NCBI GenBank assembly: GCA_024637015.1
Contig: JAGXGE010000024.1
Coordinates: 1 to 37,950 of the forward strand
Direction: 5' to 3'
DNA length: 37,950 bases
Source: Aequorivita sp.
Lineage (GTDB): Bacteria > Bacteroidota > Bacteroidia > Flavobacteriales > Flavobacteriaceae
Shown: piece by piece, positions 26,786 to 35,320 of the stretch
Layout of the letters: the number at the start of each line of letters is the position of its first letter
Numbering within the stretch: the first letter of the stretch is position 1
Program-made: the position numbers and the translations under genes
Notes under the pieces: model-generated
What the model saw: only the letters and a program-made list of their open reading frames with translations
Told to the model about the DNA's origin: nothing
Databases searched by the model: none

Positions 26786-27991
26786 TTACAAATCAACCAC
26801 CACTTGATTTTTAAGAATATCCTCAAAGGTTTCCCTCTTTCTAATCAAATGCGCTTTTCCTTTATACCAAAGCACTTCGGCAGGGCGATAACGAGAATTA
26901 TAGTTGCTTGCCATTGTGAAGCAATACGCCCCAGCATTGTGAAACGAAAGAATGTCACCTTCATGAAGTTCCGGAATACGGCGGTTGTTTGCGAATGTAT
27001 CGGTTTCACAAATATATCCTGTTACCGTGTAAAAACGATCCCTCCCATGTGGGCGGGAAACGTTTGAAATTTCATGTTGAGAACCGTAAAACATTGGGCG
27101 GATCAAATGGTTGAAACCGCTATCAACTTGTGCAAAAACTGTAGAAGTGGTTTGTTTAATCACATTCACTTTTACCAAAAACTGGCCAGCTTCGCTAACT
27201 AAGAATTTACCGGGCTCAAAAGCCAGCGTTAGTTTTTTACCGTATTTTTTACTGAATTCATTAAAACGTTTGCTCAGTTTTTTACCGAGTTCCTCAACAT
27301 TTGTTTCAATGTCGCCATCTTTATAAGGAACTTTGAAACCACTTCCAAAGTCAATAAATTCAAGGTTGTCGAAATTTTCAGCTGCGTTGAAAAGTATTTC
27401 CGAAGCATACAGGAAAACATCAATATCAAGAATATCACTACCTGTGTGCATATGAATACCGTTGATGTTCATTCCGGTATTTTCAACTATTCTTTTCAAT
27501 AAAGGCATTTGGTGGATTGAAATCCCGAACTTGCTATCAATATGTCCCACGGAAATATTTGCATTTCCGCCAGCCATAACGTGCGGGTTTATACGAATGC
27601 ATACAGGAGTTTTAGGGTGCTTAGTTCCAAATTGCTCTAAAATGGAAAGATTGTCAATATTAATCTGCACTCCAAGTTTTGCAGCCTTTTCTATTTCTTC
27701 CAAAGAAATTCCGTTGGGCGTGTAGATTATATTTTCTGGTTTTGCACCAGCTTCCAAACTGAGCATCACTTCTTGGATTGAAACCGTATCCAAACCACTA
27801 CCCATATTGATAAGCAATTTCAAAATTGAAATATTTGAAAGCGCTTTCACCGCATAATTTATTCTCAAACTCTCCACCTTATCAAAAGCGCTGGTCAAAC
27901 GTTTATACTGCTTTTCAATTTTAGCAGCATCATAAACATAAACAGGGCTTCCAAATTCTTTGGCAATTGCCAAAAGGTCTTGATTTTTCAT
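26786..27991 (-). CDS. lysA: Diaminopimelate decarboxylase
   Basis: The 401-residue PLP enzyme makes L-lysine from meso-diaminopimelate, the last step of lysine synthesis. The PLP lysine is Lys49 in RINYAVKA. Other family marks are IHMHTGSDI, the phosphate-binding FIDFGSGFKVP, LAFEPGKFLVSEAG, and the C-terminal active-site block GYICETDTFA with AGAYCFTMASNYNSR. The length is slightly short of typical (about 420). A promoter-like box lies about 115 bases upstream, and the leader contains a hairpin. The oxidoreductase gene follows in the same direction. Confidence 0.96.
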   Translation of the reverse strand: MKNQDLLAIAKEFGSPVYVYDAAKIEKQYKRLTSAFDKVESLRINYAVKALSNISILKLLINMGSGLDTVSIQEVMLSLEAGAKPENIIYTPNGISLEEIEKAAKLGVQINIDNLSILEQFGTKHPKTPVCIRINPHVMAGGNANISVGHIDSKFGISIHQMPLLKRIVENTGMNINGIHMHTGSDILDIDVFLYASEILFNAAENFDNLEFIDFGSGFKVPYKDGDIETNVEELGKKLSKRFNEFSKKYGKKLTLAFEPGKFLVSEAGQFLVKVNVIKQTTSTVFAQVDSGFNHLIRPMFYGSQHEISNVSRPHGRDRFYTVTGYICETDTFANNRRIPELHEGDILSFHNAGAYCFTMASNYNSRYRPAEVLWYKGKAHLIRKRETFEDILKNQVVVDL

Positions 27992-28023
27992 CTGGATAAA
28001 ATATTTGAGATATTAGAAGATGG

Positions 28024-28070
28024 AATGCCCAGAACATCCTTGATTAGTTTAATAATTTTCAATGGGCATT
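28024..28070 (-). promoter_or_regulatory. Leader hairpin upstream of lysA
   Basis: AATGCCCA (28024-28031) and TGGGCATT (28063-28070) are exact complements around a 31-base AT-rich loop. The repeat lies 33 bases before the lysA start, between it and the promoter box. There is no T-tract. It does not resemble the multi-helix lysine riboswitch. Confidence 0.4.
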
Positions 28071-28106
28071 TCATGGTTTTAAGAATAAATTTAAAAAATT
28101 AAGGCG

Positions 28107-28114
28107 CAAAAATA
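28107..28114 (-). promoter_or_regulatory. -7 box TATTTTTG of lysA
   Basis: Read on the minus strand, TATTTTTG matches TAnnTTTG. It would give a lysA leader of about 110 bases. Confidence 0.4.
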
Positions 28115-28231
28115 GGGATGTCTTCCGAAATACTTCACTAATAAATACTTAAATTTTCATTTTTGTGAAATCCACAAAATTTAAGAAGCACAATGCTTTA
28201 AAAAACATTAGTGCATTCCTGTTACATTTGT

Positions 28232-28239
28232 TATTTTTG
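28232..28239 (+). promoter_or_regulatory. -7 box TATTTTTG of sucC
   Basis: TATTTTTG matches TAnnTTTG, 30 bases before ATG 28270. It supports that start over upstream alternatives in the same frame. Confidence 0.5.
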
Positions 28240-28269
28240 CAATCCATAAACAAGTACAAAACCGCTACT

Positions 28270-29460
28270 ATGAATTTACACGAATATCAGGGAAAAGAAA
28301 TTTTAAACAGTTTTGGCGTTGAGATACAGCGAGGCATCGTTGCAACCACTCCAAAAGAAGCTGTGGAAGCTGCAAAAAAACTTACCGAGACAACTGGAAC
28401 AGGTTGGCATGTTATTAAAGCCCAGGTTCACGCTGGTGGACGTGGTAAAGGTGGTGGTGTAAAGCTTGCAAAGAGTTTACAGGAAGTTGAAGATATTGCT
28501 GGAAATATAATCGGGATGAACCTCGTTACTCCGCAAACTTCTGCGGAAGGAAAAAAAGTACATCAAGTATTGGTTGCTGAAGATGTTTATTATCCCGGCG
28601 ATAGTGAGCCAGAAGAATATTACATAAGTGTTCTTTTGAACCGCTCCACAGGAAGAAATATGATTATGTATTCTACCGAAGGTGGAATGGATATTGAAAC
28701 TGTTGCAGAGGAAACCCCTCATTTAATTTTCACTGAAGAAATTGATCCAGCCGTAGGCATTTTGGGCTTTCAAGCCCGAAGAGTTGCTTTCAACCTTGGT
28801 TTAAGCGGAAAAGCATTCAAAGAAATGACAAAATTCGTTACAGCACTTTACAAAGCTTACAACGAATCTGATTCTTCCCTATTTGAAATAAACCCAGTTT
28901 TAAAAACCAGCGATGATAGAATCATCGCGGTTGATGCAAAAGTGAGTATTGATGACAATGCACTTTTCCGTCACAAAGATTATTTGGAAATGCGTGACAA
29001 ACGCGAGGAAAATCCTGTGGAGGTTGAAGCGCAAGAAAAAGGACTTAACTATGTAGATCTAGACGGAAACGTTGGCTGCATGGTGAACGGTGCCGGACTT
29101 GCAATGTCAACAATGGATCTTATTAAACAATCTGGTGGTGAGCCTGCAAACTTCCTTGATGTTGGAGGAACTGCTAATGCCGAGCGTGTTGAAGCTGCTT
29201 TCGAATTAATTTTAAAAGACCCGAATGTAAAAGCAATTTTAGTGAATATTTTTGGTGGAATTGTTCGTTGTGACCGTGTAGCGCAAGGAATTATTGATGC
29301 CTACAAAAACATGGGAACCATCAATGTACCTATCATTGTTCGTCTTCAAGGAACCAATGCTGATATAGCAAAAAAACTGATTGATGACAGCGGTCTGGAT
29401 GTTCAAAGTGCTATTGAGTTCCAAGAAGCTGCAGATAAGGTTAAAGCAGTGCTTTCTTAA
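28270..29460 (+). CDS. sucC: Succinyl-CoA synthetase (ADP-forming) beta subunit
   Basis: The 396-residue subunit binds the nucleotide and CoA-linked succinate in the TCA cycle step succinyl-CoA to succinate. The start MNLHEYQGKEILNSFGV is the family standard. The ATP-grasp domain shows KAQVHAGGRGKGGGVK, and the C-terminal domain GNVGCMVNGAGLAMSTMD, GGEPANFLDVGG and ILVNIFGGIVRCD. An open frame extends 105 bases upstream but lies across the promoter box and is not family sequence. sucD, the alpha subunit gene, is not adjacent, unlike in E. coli. A repeat element with a T-rich end follows. Confidence 0.98.
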   Translation: MNLHEYQGKEILNSFGVEIQRGIVATTPKEAVEAAKKLTETTGTGWHVIKAQVHAGGRGKGGGVKLAKSLQEVEDIAGNIIGMNLVTPQTSAEGKKVHQVLVAEDVYYPGDSEPEEYYISVLLNRSTGRNMIMYSTEGGMDIETVAEETPHLIFTEEIDPAVGILGFQARRVAFNLGLSGKAFKEMTKFVTALYKAYNESDSSLFEINPVLKTSDDRIIAVDAKVSIDDNALFRHKDYLEMRDKREENPVEVEAQEKGLNYVDLDGNVGCMVNGAGLAMSTMDLIKQSGGEPANFLDVGGTANAERVEAAFELILKDPNVKAILVNIFGGIVRCDRVAQGIIDAYKNMGTINVPIIVRLQGTNADIAKKLIDDSGLDVQSAIEFQEAADKVKAVLS

Positions 29461-29480
29461 AACTTATTATAAAATATAAT

Positions 29481-29598
29481 AAGCTGTCTAAAAAGTGTCT
29501 ATGTCCGGTCGAGCGCAGTCGAGACCTCATTAAGTGTTAGAATCTTAATCTTCTATACAATTATTGAACAGCCATCGGACGTCCTTTTTTGACAGCTT
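29481..29598 (+). repeat. 118-base inverted-repeat element after sucC (MITE-like or terminator)
   Basis: The end arms AAGCTGTCTAAAAAG (29481-29495) and CTTTTTTGACAGCTT (29584-29598) are complementary at 14 of 15 positions. Inside them GTCCG (29503-29507) pairs with CGGAC (29576-29580). A GGTCGAGCGCAGTCGAGACC block at 29507-29526 can form its own small hairpin. More T follow the right arm, so it may also end the sucC transcript. I recall similar elements between genes in other Flavobacteriaceae. Confidence 0.7.
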
Positions 29599-29615
29599 TT
29601 TTGTGAACTATACTT

Positions 29616-30011
29616 ATGGAAAAAAATCCCAAATCTTTACTCAGTGATTTAATAAATATGGTAATGGCCGATGGAAAAATAAACGTTTCCGAAGTTGAGT
29701 TTATTCAAAAAATAGCGATGCGAATGGAAATTTCCAATCAAGAGGTTATGGATCTTTTTGAAAACCCACGACCATCGCAGGTTTTATTTAGTGAAGTTGA
29801 ACGCATTACCCATTTTTATAAGTTAATGTTGGTAATGAATGTGGACAACGAAACCCACGAAAAAGAAATGATCACCTTGAAAAATTTTGGATTAAAAATG
29901 GGCATCCGTCCTGTTGTGGCCGATCAGATTCTTAGAAAAATGGACCAGTACGAAAACAAACTGGTGCCCGCGGAAGAGCTCCTGAAAATTTTCAAAATAT
30001 ACTATAATTAG
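29616..30011 (+). CDS. TerB-like (DUF533-type) helical protein
   Basis: The 131-residue protein has the acidic metal-binding helix signature of the TerB fold: LLSDLINMVMADGKINVSEVEFI, followed by amphipathic helices and a second half LMLVMNVDNETHEKEMITLKNFG. In TerB proteins the conserved acidic residues in the ADG-x-x-x-x-E segment bind Ca2+. Many stand-alone members have no role in tellurite resistance. No signal peptide or membrane segment is seen. Its last four bases overlap those of the convergent DUF2254 gene. Confidence 0.8.
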   Translation: MEKNPKSLLSDLINMVMADGKINVSEVEFIQKIAMRMEISNQEVMDLFENPRPSQVLFSEVERITHFYKLMLVMNVDNETHEKEMITLKNFGLKMGIRPVVADQILRKMDQYENKLVPAEELLKIFKIYYN

Positions 30012-31282
30012 TCTGGAGCCATATTCTCAATGGCAATTACATCTCTTTTTGAATCAAATGCATTCTTTGCCTGCTTCAACAATGTTTTAATTTCTTCATT
30101 AACAATAGCATGATATTCCTCTATGGCAGCTGGCTGTACTTGAAGATATTTCAACATCCACAATAATTTTTCTACCATAATTGGGTCGTGCTTGCAATAG
30201 GTTCGCAGTGACGCCATAACATTATACATAAGTTCTTTAAAAGTAACAACGGCAATTTTGAGCGTTGCTTTTTCCTCTTGCACAACAATCCCATTATCCC
30301 TTTTTTGCATTCTTAACGCAAAGAGATCCGTCAGATAATCGATGGCATTAATTGCTGTTCCAGGATCATTTATTCCGGGAGACATTGCCTTTACGGCAAT
30401 TTCAGTAATCTGTTTAAAAGCCAATATGTAGTTGTCTTCAATCAACTCACCTCGTGCAAAACTAATGTTGGAAACAATAGAATCCACTATCTTTTCATCA
30501 AGTTTCTTTTCAGATTTGATGAAAACGCCATTCTTTAAAACAAAGAACCCTTTGGGAACTGTTAAATAAATTCTGGTCTTTTCTTCTTCACAAATGTTCA
30601 AAATATTCTTTGTTGAAATATTCTGAAAATAGCCACTACGTCCTGCTTTGTATTCATACCAATTCTCTGTATTTGGAAAGTCATTATTTGAGCTATCCTC
30701 AGATTCTATCAATTTTTGAAGTCTTTTTTCTGCAAATTGAAAAATGTTATCCAAGATATTATTTATCTGTATGCTTTGTGAAATATTATGAATAAAATAG
30801 ATAAAAGCCGCCAAGCATAGAATTGTAAAAGCAATACCCAAAAGCACTGAAAAACCTGGAAGTGCATATTTATTTTCGCTAGGCTCTATAGAAAAAAGTA
30901 CAAAAATATTGTATAGAATTGTCGCCATATAAATACCCAGAATGATCTGGTGACGCTTATCGCTAATCAATCCCGGGAGCAAACGCGGAGAATAGTTATT
31001 GGAGGCTTGACTGAGCAGCAACATAACCATAGAAAAACTGAAAACCATCAAAGATATTAGTCCGCCGAGACAAGCGCTAAGCACGGTTAACGCAGTGTCA
31101 CCGTCCTCTACCATCAATATCGGAAACACATCTATAATTTTTCTTGAAATGCCATGTTGCTCTAAATAAATCATTAAAAGAGCCACGATAAAACCAGAGA
31201 ATCCCAACAAAGTTGGATAAAAGGCTATTTTGCTTTGAATGGTGTTGAAGAAGTCAAAAATACGAATGAAGAGTTTTTTCAT
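30008..31282 (-). CDS. DUF2254 family membrane protein
   Basis: The 424-residue inner-membrane protein has four hydrophobic helices in its first half (about residues 20-43, 65-90, 111-133 and 143-168), then a soluble region. Family landmarks are SACLGGLISLMVFSFSMVML, LLLSQASNNYSPRLLPGLI and the C-terminal AVKAMSPGINDPGTAINAID. The function is unknown; a role as channel or envelope protein is only guessed. The 3' end overlaps that of the TerB-like gene by four bases, with no room for a separate terminator. The leader region upstream (31283-31493) is shared with the divergent Hsp20 gene. Confidence 0.88.
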   Translation of the reverse strand: MKKLFIRIFDFFNTIQSKIAFYPTLLGFSGFIVALLMIYLEQHGISRKIIDVFPILMVEDGDTALTVLSACLGGLISLMVFSFSMVMLLLSQASNNYSPRLLPGLISDKRHQIILGIYMATILYNIFVLFSIEPSENKYALPGFSVLLGIAFTILCLAAFIYFIHNISQSIQINNILDNIFQFAEKRLQKLIESEDSSNNDFPNTENWYEYKAGRSGYFQNISTKNILNICEEEKTRIYLTVPKGFFVLKNGVFIKSEKKLDEKIVDSIVSNISFARGELIEDNYILAFKQITEIAVKAMSPGINDPGTAINAIDYLTDLFALRMQKRDNGIVVQEEKATLKIAVVTFKELMYNVMASLRTYCKHDPIMVEKLLWMLKYLQVQPAAIEEYHAIVNEEIKTLLKQAKNAFDSKRDVIAIENMAPD

Positions 31283-31493
31283 AATGAAAAGTTAGTGCCT
31301 TCTAAAAGTACTGAAACCCTCACATAAAATTCTTAAAAAGGGATTAAATATTCTTAGCCCCCTTATTGCAAGTGCCAAAAAGTCATTTAAAGTTAAGCTA
31401 AATCAGTCAAAATGTCCTGATTACACTATTGGAATTGTTATTGAATAATCGATTGAAGAATAGATAGTAAAAAACCTTAAACAATATATAGAT

Positions 31494-31925
31494 ATGAGAA
31501 CAGTTAATAAAAACAGCGTTTGGTTACCAGGACTTTTGGATAATTTATTTTTGGAAAACCAATTAGATTCATTAAACAATTATGAAACATTTAGCATTCC
31601 AGCAATAAATATTATTGAAAATTTACCGAATTTTGTGGTCGAATTGGCTGCGCCAGGATTGCATAAAGAAGATTTCACCATTGAGGTTGAAGAAGATACA
31701 CTGAAAATCGCTTCAAAAAAGGTAGAAGAAAAGAAAGAAGAAAGTAATGATTCTCGTTTCAGAAAAAGAGAATTTGATTACAAAAGTTTTGAACGATCTT
31801 TCAAGCTTCCTGAAAACATTCAGATTGAAGATATTCAGGCTAATTACGAAAATGGGGTCCTTCGGGTTACCCTTCCTAAGATGGAAGAAAAGAAAGTATT
31901 GAAGAAAATGGTTGAGATTTCATAA
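31494..31925 (+). CDS. Hsp20/alpha-crystallin small heat-shock protein
   Basis: The 143-residue ATP-independent chaperone holds unfolding proteins as large oligomers in the cytoplasm. The alpha-crystallin domain runs from about residue 36 (PAINIIENLPNFVVELAAPG) to residue 138. It contains the hallmark YENGVLRVTLPK. The N-terminal arm is short and aromatic. The C-terminal extension is very short and lacks an obvious I-x-I anchor, so assembly may be smaller than in typical sHSPs. I see no CIRCE or other heat-shock operator upstream. A terminator follows. Confidence 0.95.
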   Translation: MRTVNKNSVWLPGLLDNLFLENQLDSLNNYETFSIPAINIIENLPNFVVELAAPGLHKEDFTIEVEEDTLKIASKKVEEKKEESNDSRFRKREFDYKSFERSFKLPENIQIEDIQANYENGVLRVTLPKMEEKKVLKKMVEIS

Positions 31926-31958
31926 TTGAAATTTAATTTGGTTAGTTAGTTGAAAATG

Positions 31959-31991
31959 ACCGCGTGCTACTCAATCGGTGCGCGGTTTTTT
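31959..31991 (+). terminator. Terminator after the Hsp20 gene
   Basis: ACCGCGTGC (31959-31967) pairs with GTGCGCGGT (31978-31986), including two G-T pairs, and six T follow. It lies just before the convergent rluF stop. Confidence 0.8.
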
Positions 31992-31998
31992 CATGGTG

Positions 31999-32853
31999 TT
32001 AATTAGGCCCTCTTCTCCTTCTTCCACCTGTACTTTTTTGTTCCCTTTTTAAATTCCGCTCCTCGCGTCTTTTTACTTCTGGCTTTATAGTTTCTTCTGT
32101 TTTTTGTCGACTACTTTTATCATAGGCTTTTGGCAATCCATCACTATCCTTCACAGCCTCTCTTAAAGTTTTCAACTCTTCTGGAGTAAGATCGCGCCAC
32201 TCACCCACAGGCAAATTGCCCAATTCCAGATCCATTATTCTTATTCGCTGCAAAGCCACAACTTCATAACCCAAATATTCACACATTCTTCTTATTTGGC
32301 GGTTTAAGCCTTGTACCAAAATAATTCGAAATTCAAACCTGCTAACCTGCTCTACTTTACAACGCTTAGTAACAGTATCCAAAATTGGGATTCCAGAGCC
32401 CATTCGCTTTACAAATTCATCCGTTACATGTCTATCAACTTTTACAATATATTCCTTTTCATGTTTGTTGCCGGCTCGAAGGATTTTGTTTACAATATCG
32501 CCTTCGTTCGTCAATAAAAGTAGTCCTTCACTTGGCTTGTCCAATCTTCCCACGGGAAAAATGCGTTCGGGATGATTTACAAAATCCACCACGTTATCAT
32601 CAAACCGGGTATCTGTTGTACATATGATCCCAACAGGCTTGTTCAACATTATAAAAACTTCGGTATTGTTTTCCTTGATGAGTTTTCCGTCAACACGAAC
32701 CTCATCACCTGGCATTACCCTGTCTCCCAAACCGCTTTTCTCTCCGTTTACGGTCACACGTCCTTTTTCAATTAAAGTATCTGCTTCGCGGCGCGAACAA
32801 TACCCGTTATCGCTAATTGATTTATTGAGACGGACGGAATCTGGATGGTGCAT
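31999..32853 (-). CDS. rluF: 23S rRNA pseudouridine synthase RluF
   Basis: The 284-residue enzyme of the RsuA/RluB/E/F group converts U2604 (E. coli numbering) in 23S rRNA to pseudouridine; E. coli RluF also acts on tRNA-Tyr. An S4 RNA-binding domain covers residues 8-65 ([18 protein letters not shown]). The catalytic Asp105 is in [20 protein letters not shown]. The RluF-type stretches [14 protein letters not shown] and [19 protein letters not shown] agree with E. coli RluF. A basic, Arg-rich tail of about 50 residues extends beyond the fold and could bind RNA. A TATCTTTA box sits just upstream. Confidence 0.93.
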   Translation of the reverse strand: MHHPDSVRLNKSISDNGYCSRREADTLIEKGRVTVNGEKSGLGDRVMPGDEVRVDGKLIKENNTEVFIMLNKPVGIICTTDTRFDDNVVDFVNHPERIFPVGRLDKPSEGLLLLTNEGDIVNKILRAGNKHEKEYIVKVDRHVTDEFVKRMGSGIPILDTVTKRCKVEQVSRFEFRIILVQGLNRQIRRMCEYLGYEVVALQRIRIMDLELGNLPVGEWRDLTPEELKTLREAVKDSDGLPKAYDKSSRQKTEETIKPEVKRREERNLKREQKSTGGRRRRGPN

Positions 32854-32864
32854 TCTTTTTTTTG

Positions 32865-32872
32865 TAAAGATA
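32865..32872 (-). promoter_or_regulatory. -7 box TATCTTTA of rluF
   Basis: On the minus strand TATCTTTA matches seven of the eight positions of TAnnTTTG and ends 11 bases before ATG 32853, leaving a leader of only a few bases. Confidence 0.4.
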
Positions 32873-32966
32873 CCATTTCCGAAGGTTAAAAGAAAAAGGT
32901 TAAAATTGATTTAAACAAGCGTTTCTTACAATCCAAAAATTGTAGCTTCATAAAAAATTTGATAAA

Positions 32967-34496
32967 ATGGCCATACTTGGTTCAATAATAAAAACAGCGA
33001 TAGATATTCGAGACGCAATTGTTTCTGAAAAATCTCCCCTTGAATCACAACGTGAAATTTTAAAAAACTTGCTTGAAAAAGCAAAAAATACGGCGTTTGG
33101 AAAATATTACGGTTTCTCAAAAATTTTAAAGGCTGAGGACGTGCAAAAATCATTCTCTGAAAATGTTCCTTATTTCGATTATCACGAAATGGAAACGGAG
33201 TGGTGGAGCAAGACACAGGAAGGTTATGAAGATATAAGCTGGCCGGGGAAACCAAGTTACTTTGCACTAAGCAGTGGTACAACCGGAAAATCTTCCAAAA
33301 AAATCCCCGTAACTGATGAAATGATTGAAGCAATCAGAACCACAGGAATCAAGCAGGTTGGCGCACTAACAAATTTTGAAATACCATCCGATTTTTACGA
33401 AAAGGAAATAATGATGCTGGGAAGCAGTACAAATCTTGAAAAACAAGATCAGTTTCTGGAAGGTGAAATTAGCGGGATTAGCGCAAGTAATATTCCTTTT
33501 TGGTTTAGAGGATACTATAAACCTGGAGAGGAAATAGCGCAGATGGACGACTGGGACCAAAAGGTGGAAACTATTGCTAAAAACGCCAGGAATTGGGACA
33601 TTGGCGCACTAAGCGGCATTCCTTCTTGGATGGAACTGATGATGAAAAAAGTAATTGAGTATCACGATGCAAAAAACATTCACGAAATCTGGCCAAACCT
33701 TCAAGTCTATACTTCTGGAGGTATTGCTTTTCAGCCTTATGAGAAGAGTTTTAACCAATTGCTTGCACATCCCATTACCGTGATTGATACGTATTTGGCT
33801 TCGGAAGGATTTCTGGCTTTTCAAAACCGACCTAGAACAACTTCAATGAAACTGGTTACCGACAACGGAATCTATTTTGAATTTGTTCCTTTCAAACCTG
33901 AATATATCAAGGAAGACGGGGCACTTTCCCAAGACGCGCCTGCCCTAACCCTTGCCGAAGTTGAACCGGATGTAGATTATGTTTTGATTATCAGTACCGT
34001 TTCGGGCGCATGGCGTTATTTGATTGGTGATACAATTGCTTTTACGGATGTGGAAAAAGCAGAAATAAAAATCACAGGGCGCACTAAATTCTTTTTAAAC
34101 GTAGTGGGTTCCCAACTCTCTGTAAATAAAATGGAAGTAGCTCTGCGCGAAATGGAGGAGAAATTCGATATTAAAATTCCTGAATTTACACTGGCTGCCA
34201 TCAAGATTGAAGGTGAATTTTACCATCATTGGTATTTGGGTACAGAAACCAAAATCAATTCTGAAGAAATAGCCAATGCCCTGGACGAAGCTTTAAAAGA
34301 AGCCAATAACAATTATGCAGTTGCACGTTCAAAAGCATTGAAAGGCGTGAAGGTTACCACCGTGAATCCAGATATTTTCCACCAATGGAACGCCAAAAAG
34401 AAAAAGAAAGGCGGACAGGTAAAAATGGAAAAAGTGATGGATGAAGAAAAATTTGCAGCTTGGGAAGCTTTTGTAAATACCCAATTAAACAATTAA
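32967..34496 (+). CDS. GH3-family acyl-adenylating enzyme
   Basis: The 509-residue protein belongs to the GH3 superfamily, whose plant members conjugate amino acids to auxin or jasmonate through acyl-adenylates. The ATP/phosphate motif is at residues 102-111 (SSGTTGKSSK). Further GH3 marks are YTSGGIAFQPYEKSF, TYLASEGFLAF, and YRYLIGDTI-like RYLIGDTIAFT followed by IKITGRTKFFLNVVG. The end HQWNAKKKKKGGQVKMEKV is typical of bacterial members. The bacterial substrate is unknown; an amino-acid or fatty-acid conjugate is plausible. No signal peptide is seen. It is divergent from rluF and convergent with the small protease gene. Confidence 0.93.
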   Translation: MAILGSIIKTAIDIRDAIVSEKSPLESQREILKNLLEKAKNTAFGKYYGFSKILKAEDVQKSFSENVPYFDYHEMETEWWSKTQEGYEDISWPGKPSYFALSSGTTGKSSKKIPVTDEMIEAIRTTGIKQVGALTNFEIPSDFYEKEIMMLGSSTNLEKQDQFLEGEISGISASNIPFWFRGYYKPGEEIAQMDDWDQKVETIAKNARNWDIGALSGIPSWMELMMKKVIEYHDAKNIHEIWPNLQVYTSGGIAFQPYEKSFNQLLAHPITVIDTYLASEGFLAFQNRPRTTSMKLVTDNGIYFEFVPFKPEYIKEDGALSQDAPALTLAEVEPDVDYVLIISTVSGAWRYLIGDTIAFTDVEKAEIKITGRTKFFLNVVGSQLSVNKMEVALREMEEKFDIKIPEFTLAAIKIEGEFYHHWYLGTETKINSEEIANALDEALKEANNNYAVARSKALKGVKVTTVNPDIFHQWNAKKKKKGGQVKMEKVMDEEKFAAWEAFVNTQLNN

Positions 34497-34505
34497 ACAA
34501 TTCAA

Positions 34506-35156
34506 CTACCCCTCCTCCCCAACAATCTCAGGTTCCTCCTCAACTTTATTCTTATTGATAAGCTCCATTACCTCTTCAGGTGAAATATATAAATTACGGA
34601 TACGCTGTTTGTATTTTTCAGAAAGATGGGTATTGTCAAGTATGAAATTTTTGGTCTTTAAAATATAATCGCCCATGCCGTGCGCAATGGCGAAAGTATC
34701 TGCCGCGCGCTCTACTTCTTTAATATGTGCCGAAGAGAAAAGATACTTTATCCCAAAAATCAGCATCCCCACGTTCGTGCGTTGGCTGTAGTCTATAACA
34801 TGTCCCAGTTCGTGACCAACCCAACCCACTTTTACGTCGGAAGGGATATCGTCCATCGTGAATTTTTCCCCTTCAATCTGAATTCTTCTACTTATTAAAA
34901 TTACGTACTCCCGATGCTTCTTCGCCCTAAAAAAACTTGTAAACCTAGGTTGGGCCTGCATGGTTGATTTTTTAATATCATCCTTAAATTTGAATTCAAT
35001 CGCAGTTCCATCTAAATCTGGATAAAAGGAAAGCGCCTCAATTACTTCTTTTTTGATGCTTTCGGGAATTATTTTGTTTTCTAAATTGACAGTTTGCGCT
35101 GGTAACATATAGCAGGCAAAATACAAAATAGGGACTGTAAGGTACGTTAAAGACAT
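34506..35156 (-). CDS. Small exported gluzincin-type metalloprotease
   Basis: The 216-residue protein has an N-terminal hydrophobic segment (TYLTVPILYFACYMLPA), likely a signal peptide. The zinc motif HELGH is at residues 115-119, and a likely third ligand is Glu149 in EVERAADTFAI, a spacing like M48/gluzincin peptidases. I do not recognise a named family. The gene is downstream of uvrB on the same strand. The whole 164-base spacer between them is a 7-base repeat array, leaving no ordinary promoter sequence, so it is probably expressed by read-through from uvrB. Nine bases separate its stop from the convergent GH3 gene. Confidence 0.75.
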   Translation of the reverse strand: MSLTYLTVPILYFACYMLPAQTVNLENKIIPESIKKEVIEALSFYPDLDGTAIEFKFKDDIKKSTMQAQPRFTSFFRAKKHREYVILISRRIQIEGEKFTMDDIPSDVKVGWVGHELGHVIDYSQRTNVGMLIFGIKYLFSSAHIKEVERAADTFAIAHGMGDYILKTKNFILDNTHLSEKYKQRIRNLYISPEEVMELINKNKVEEEPEIVGEEG

Positions 35157-35162
35157 TGTAAA

Positions 35163-35316
35163 ATTAGGGAATAGGGATTAGGGATTAGGGATTAGGGATG
35201 GGGCACAAGGGATTATTCTTTCTCATTACTCATTACTTAATACACATTACTCATCACGTATCACGCTTCACGTCTCACGTCTCACGTCTCACGTCTCACG
35301 CTTCACGTCTAACTCA
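35163..35316. repeat. 22-unit array of phase-locked 7-base repeats
   Basis: From 35163 to 35316 every seventh base starts a new unit without a break in phase. The unit sequence drifts in blocks: ATTAGGG (five units, one variant), transition units, TTACTCA/TTACTTA (four or so), then TCACGTC/TCACGCT/TCACGTA (eight). The array fills the gap between uvrB (stop at 35321) and the downstream protease start (35156). Spacer-free, it is not a CRISPR. Confidence 0.92.
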
Positions 35317-35320
35317 AATA

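Noticed and set aside
28000-28110. Lysine riboswitch in the lysA leader
   Set aside because: Only one stem-loop is visible; the five-helix junction of the L-box and its conserved core are not.
28165-28269. N-terminal extension of sucC
   Set aside because: The extra 35 residues contain the promoter box region and no family sequence; the standard MNLHEYQGKEIL start is at 28270.
35163-35316. CRISPR array
   Set aside because: Units of 7 bases without spacers and no cas genes; it is a short tandem repeat.
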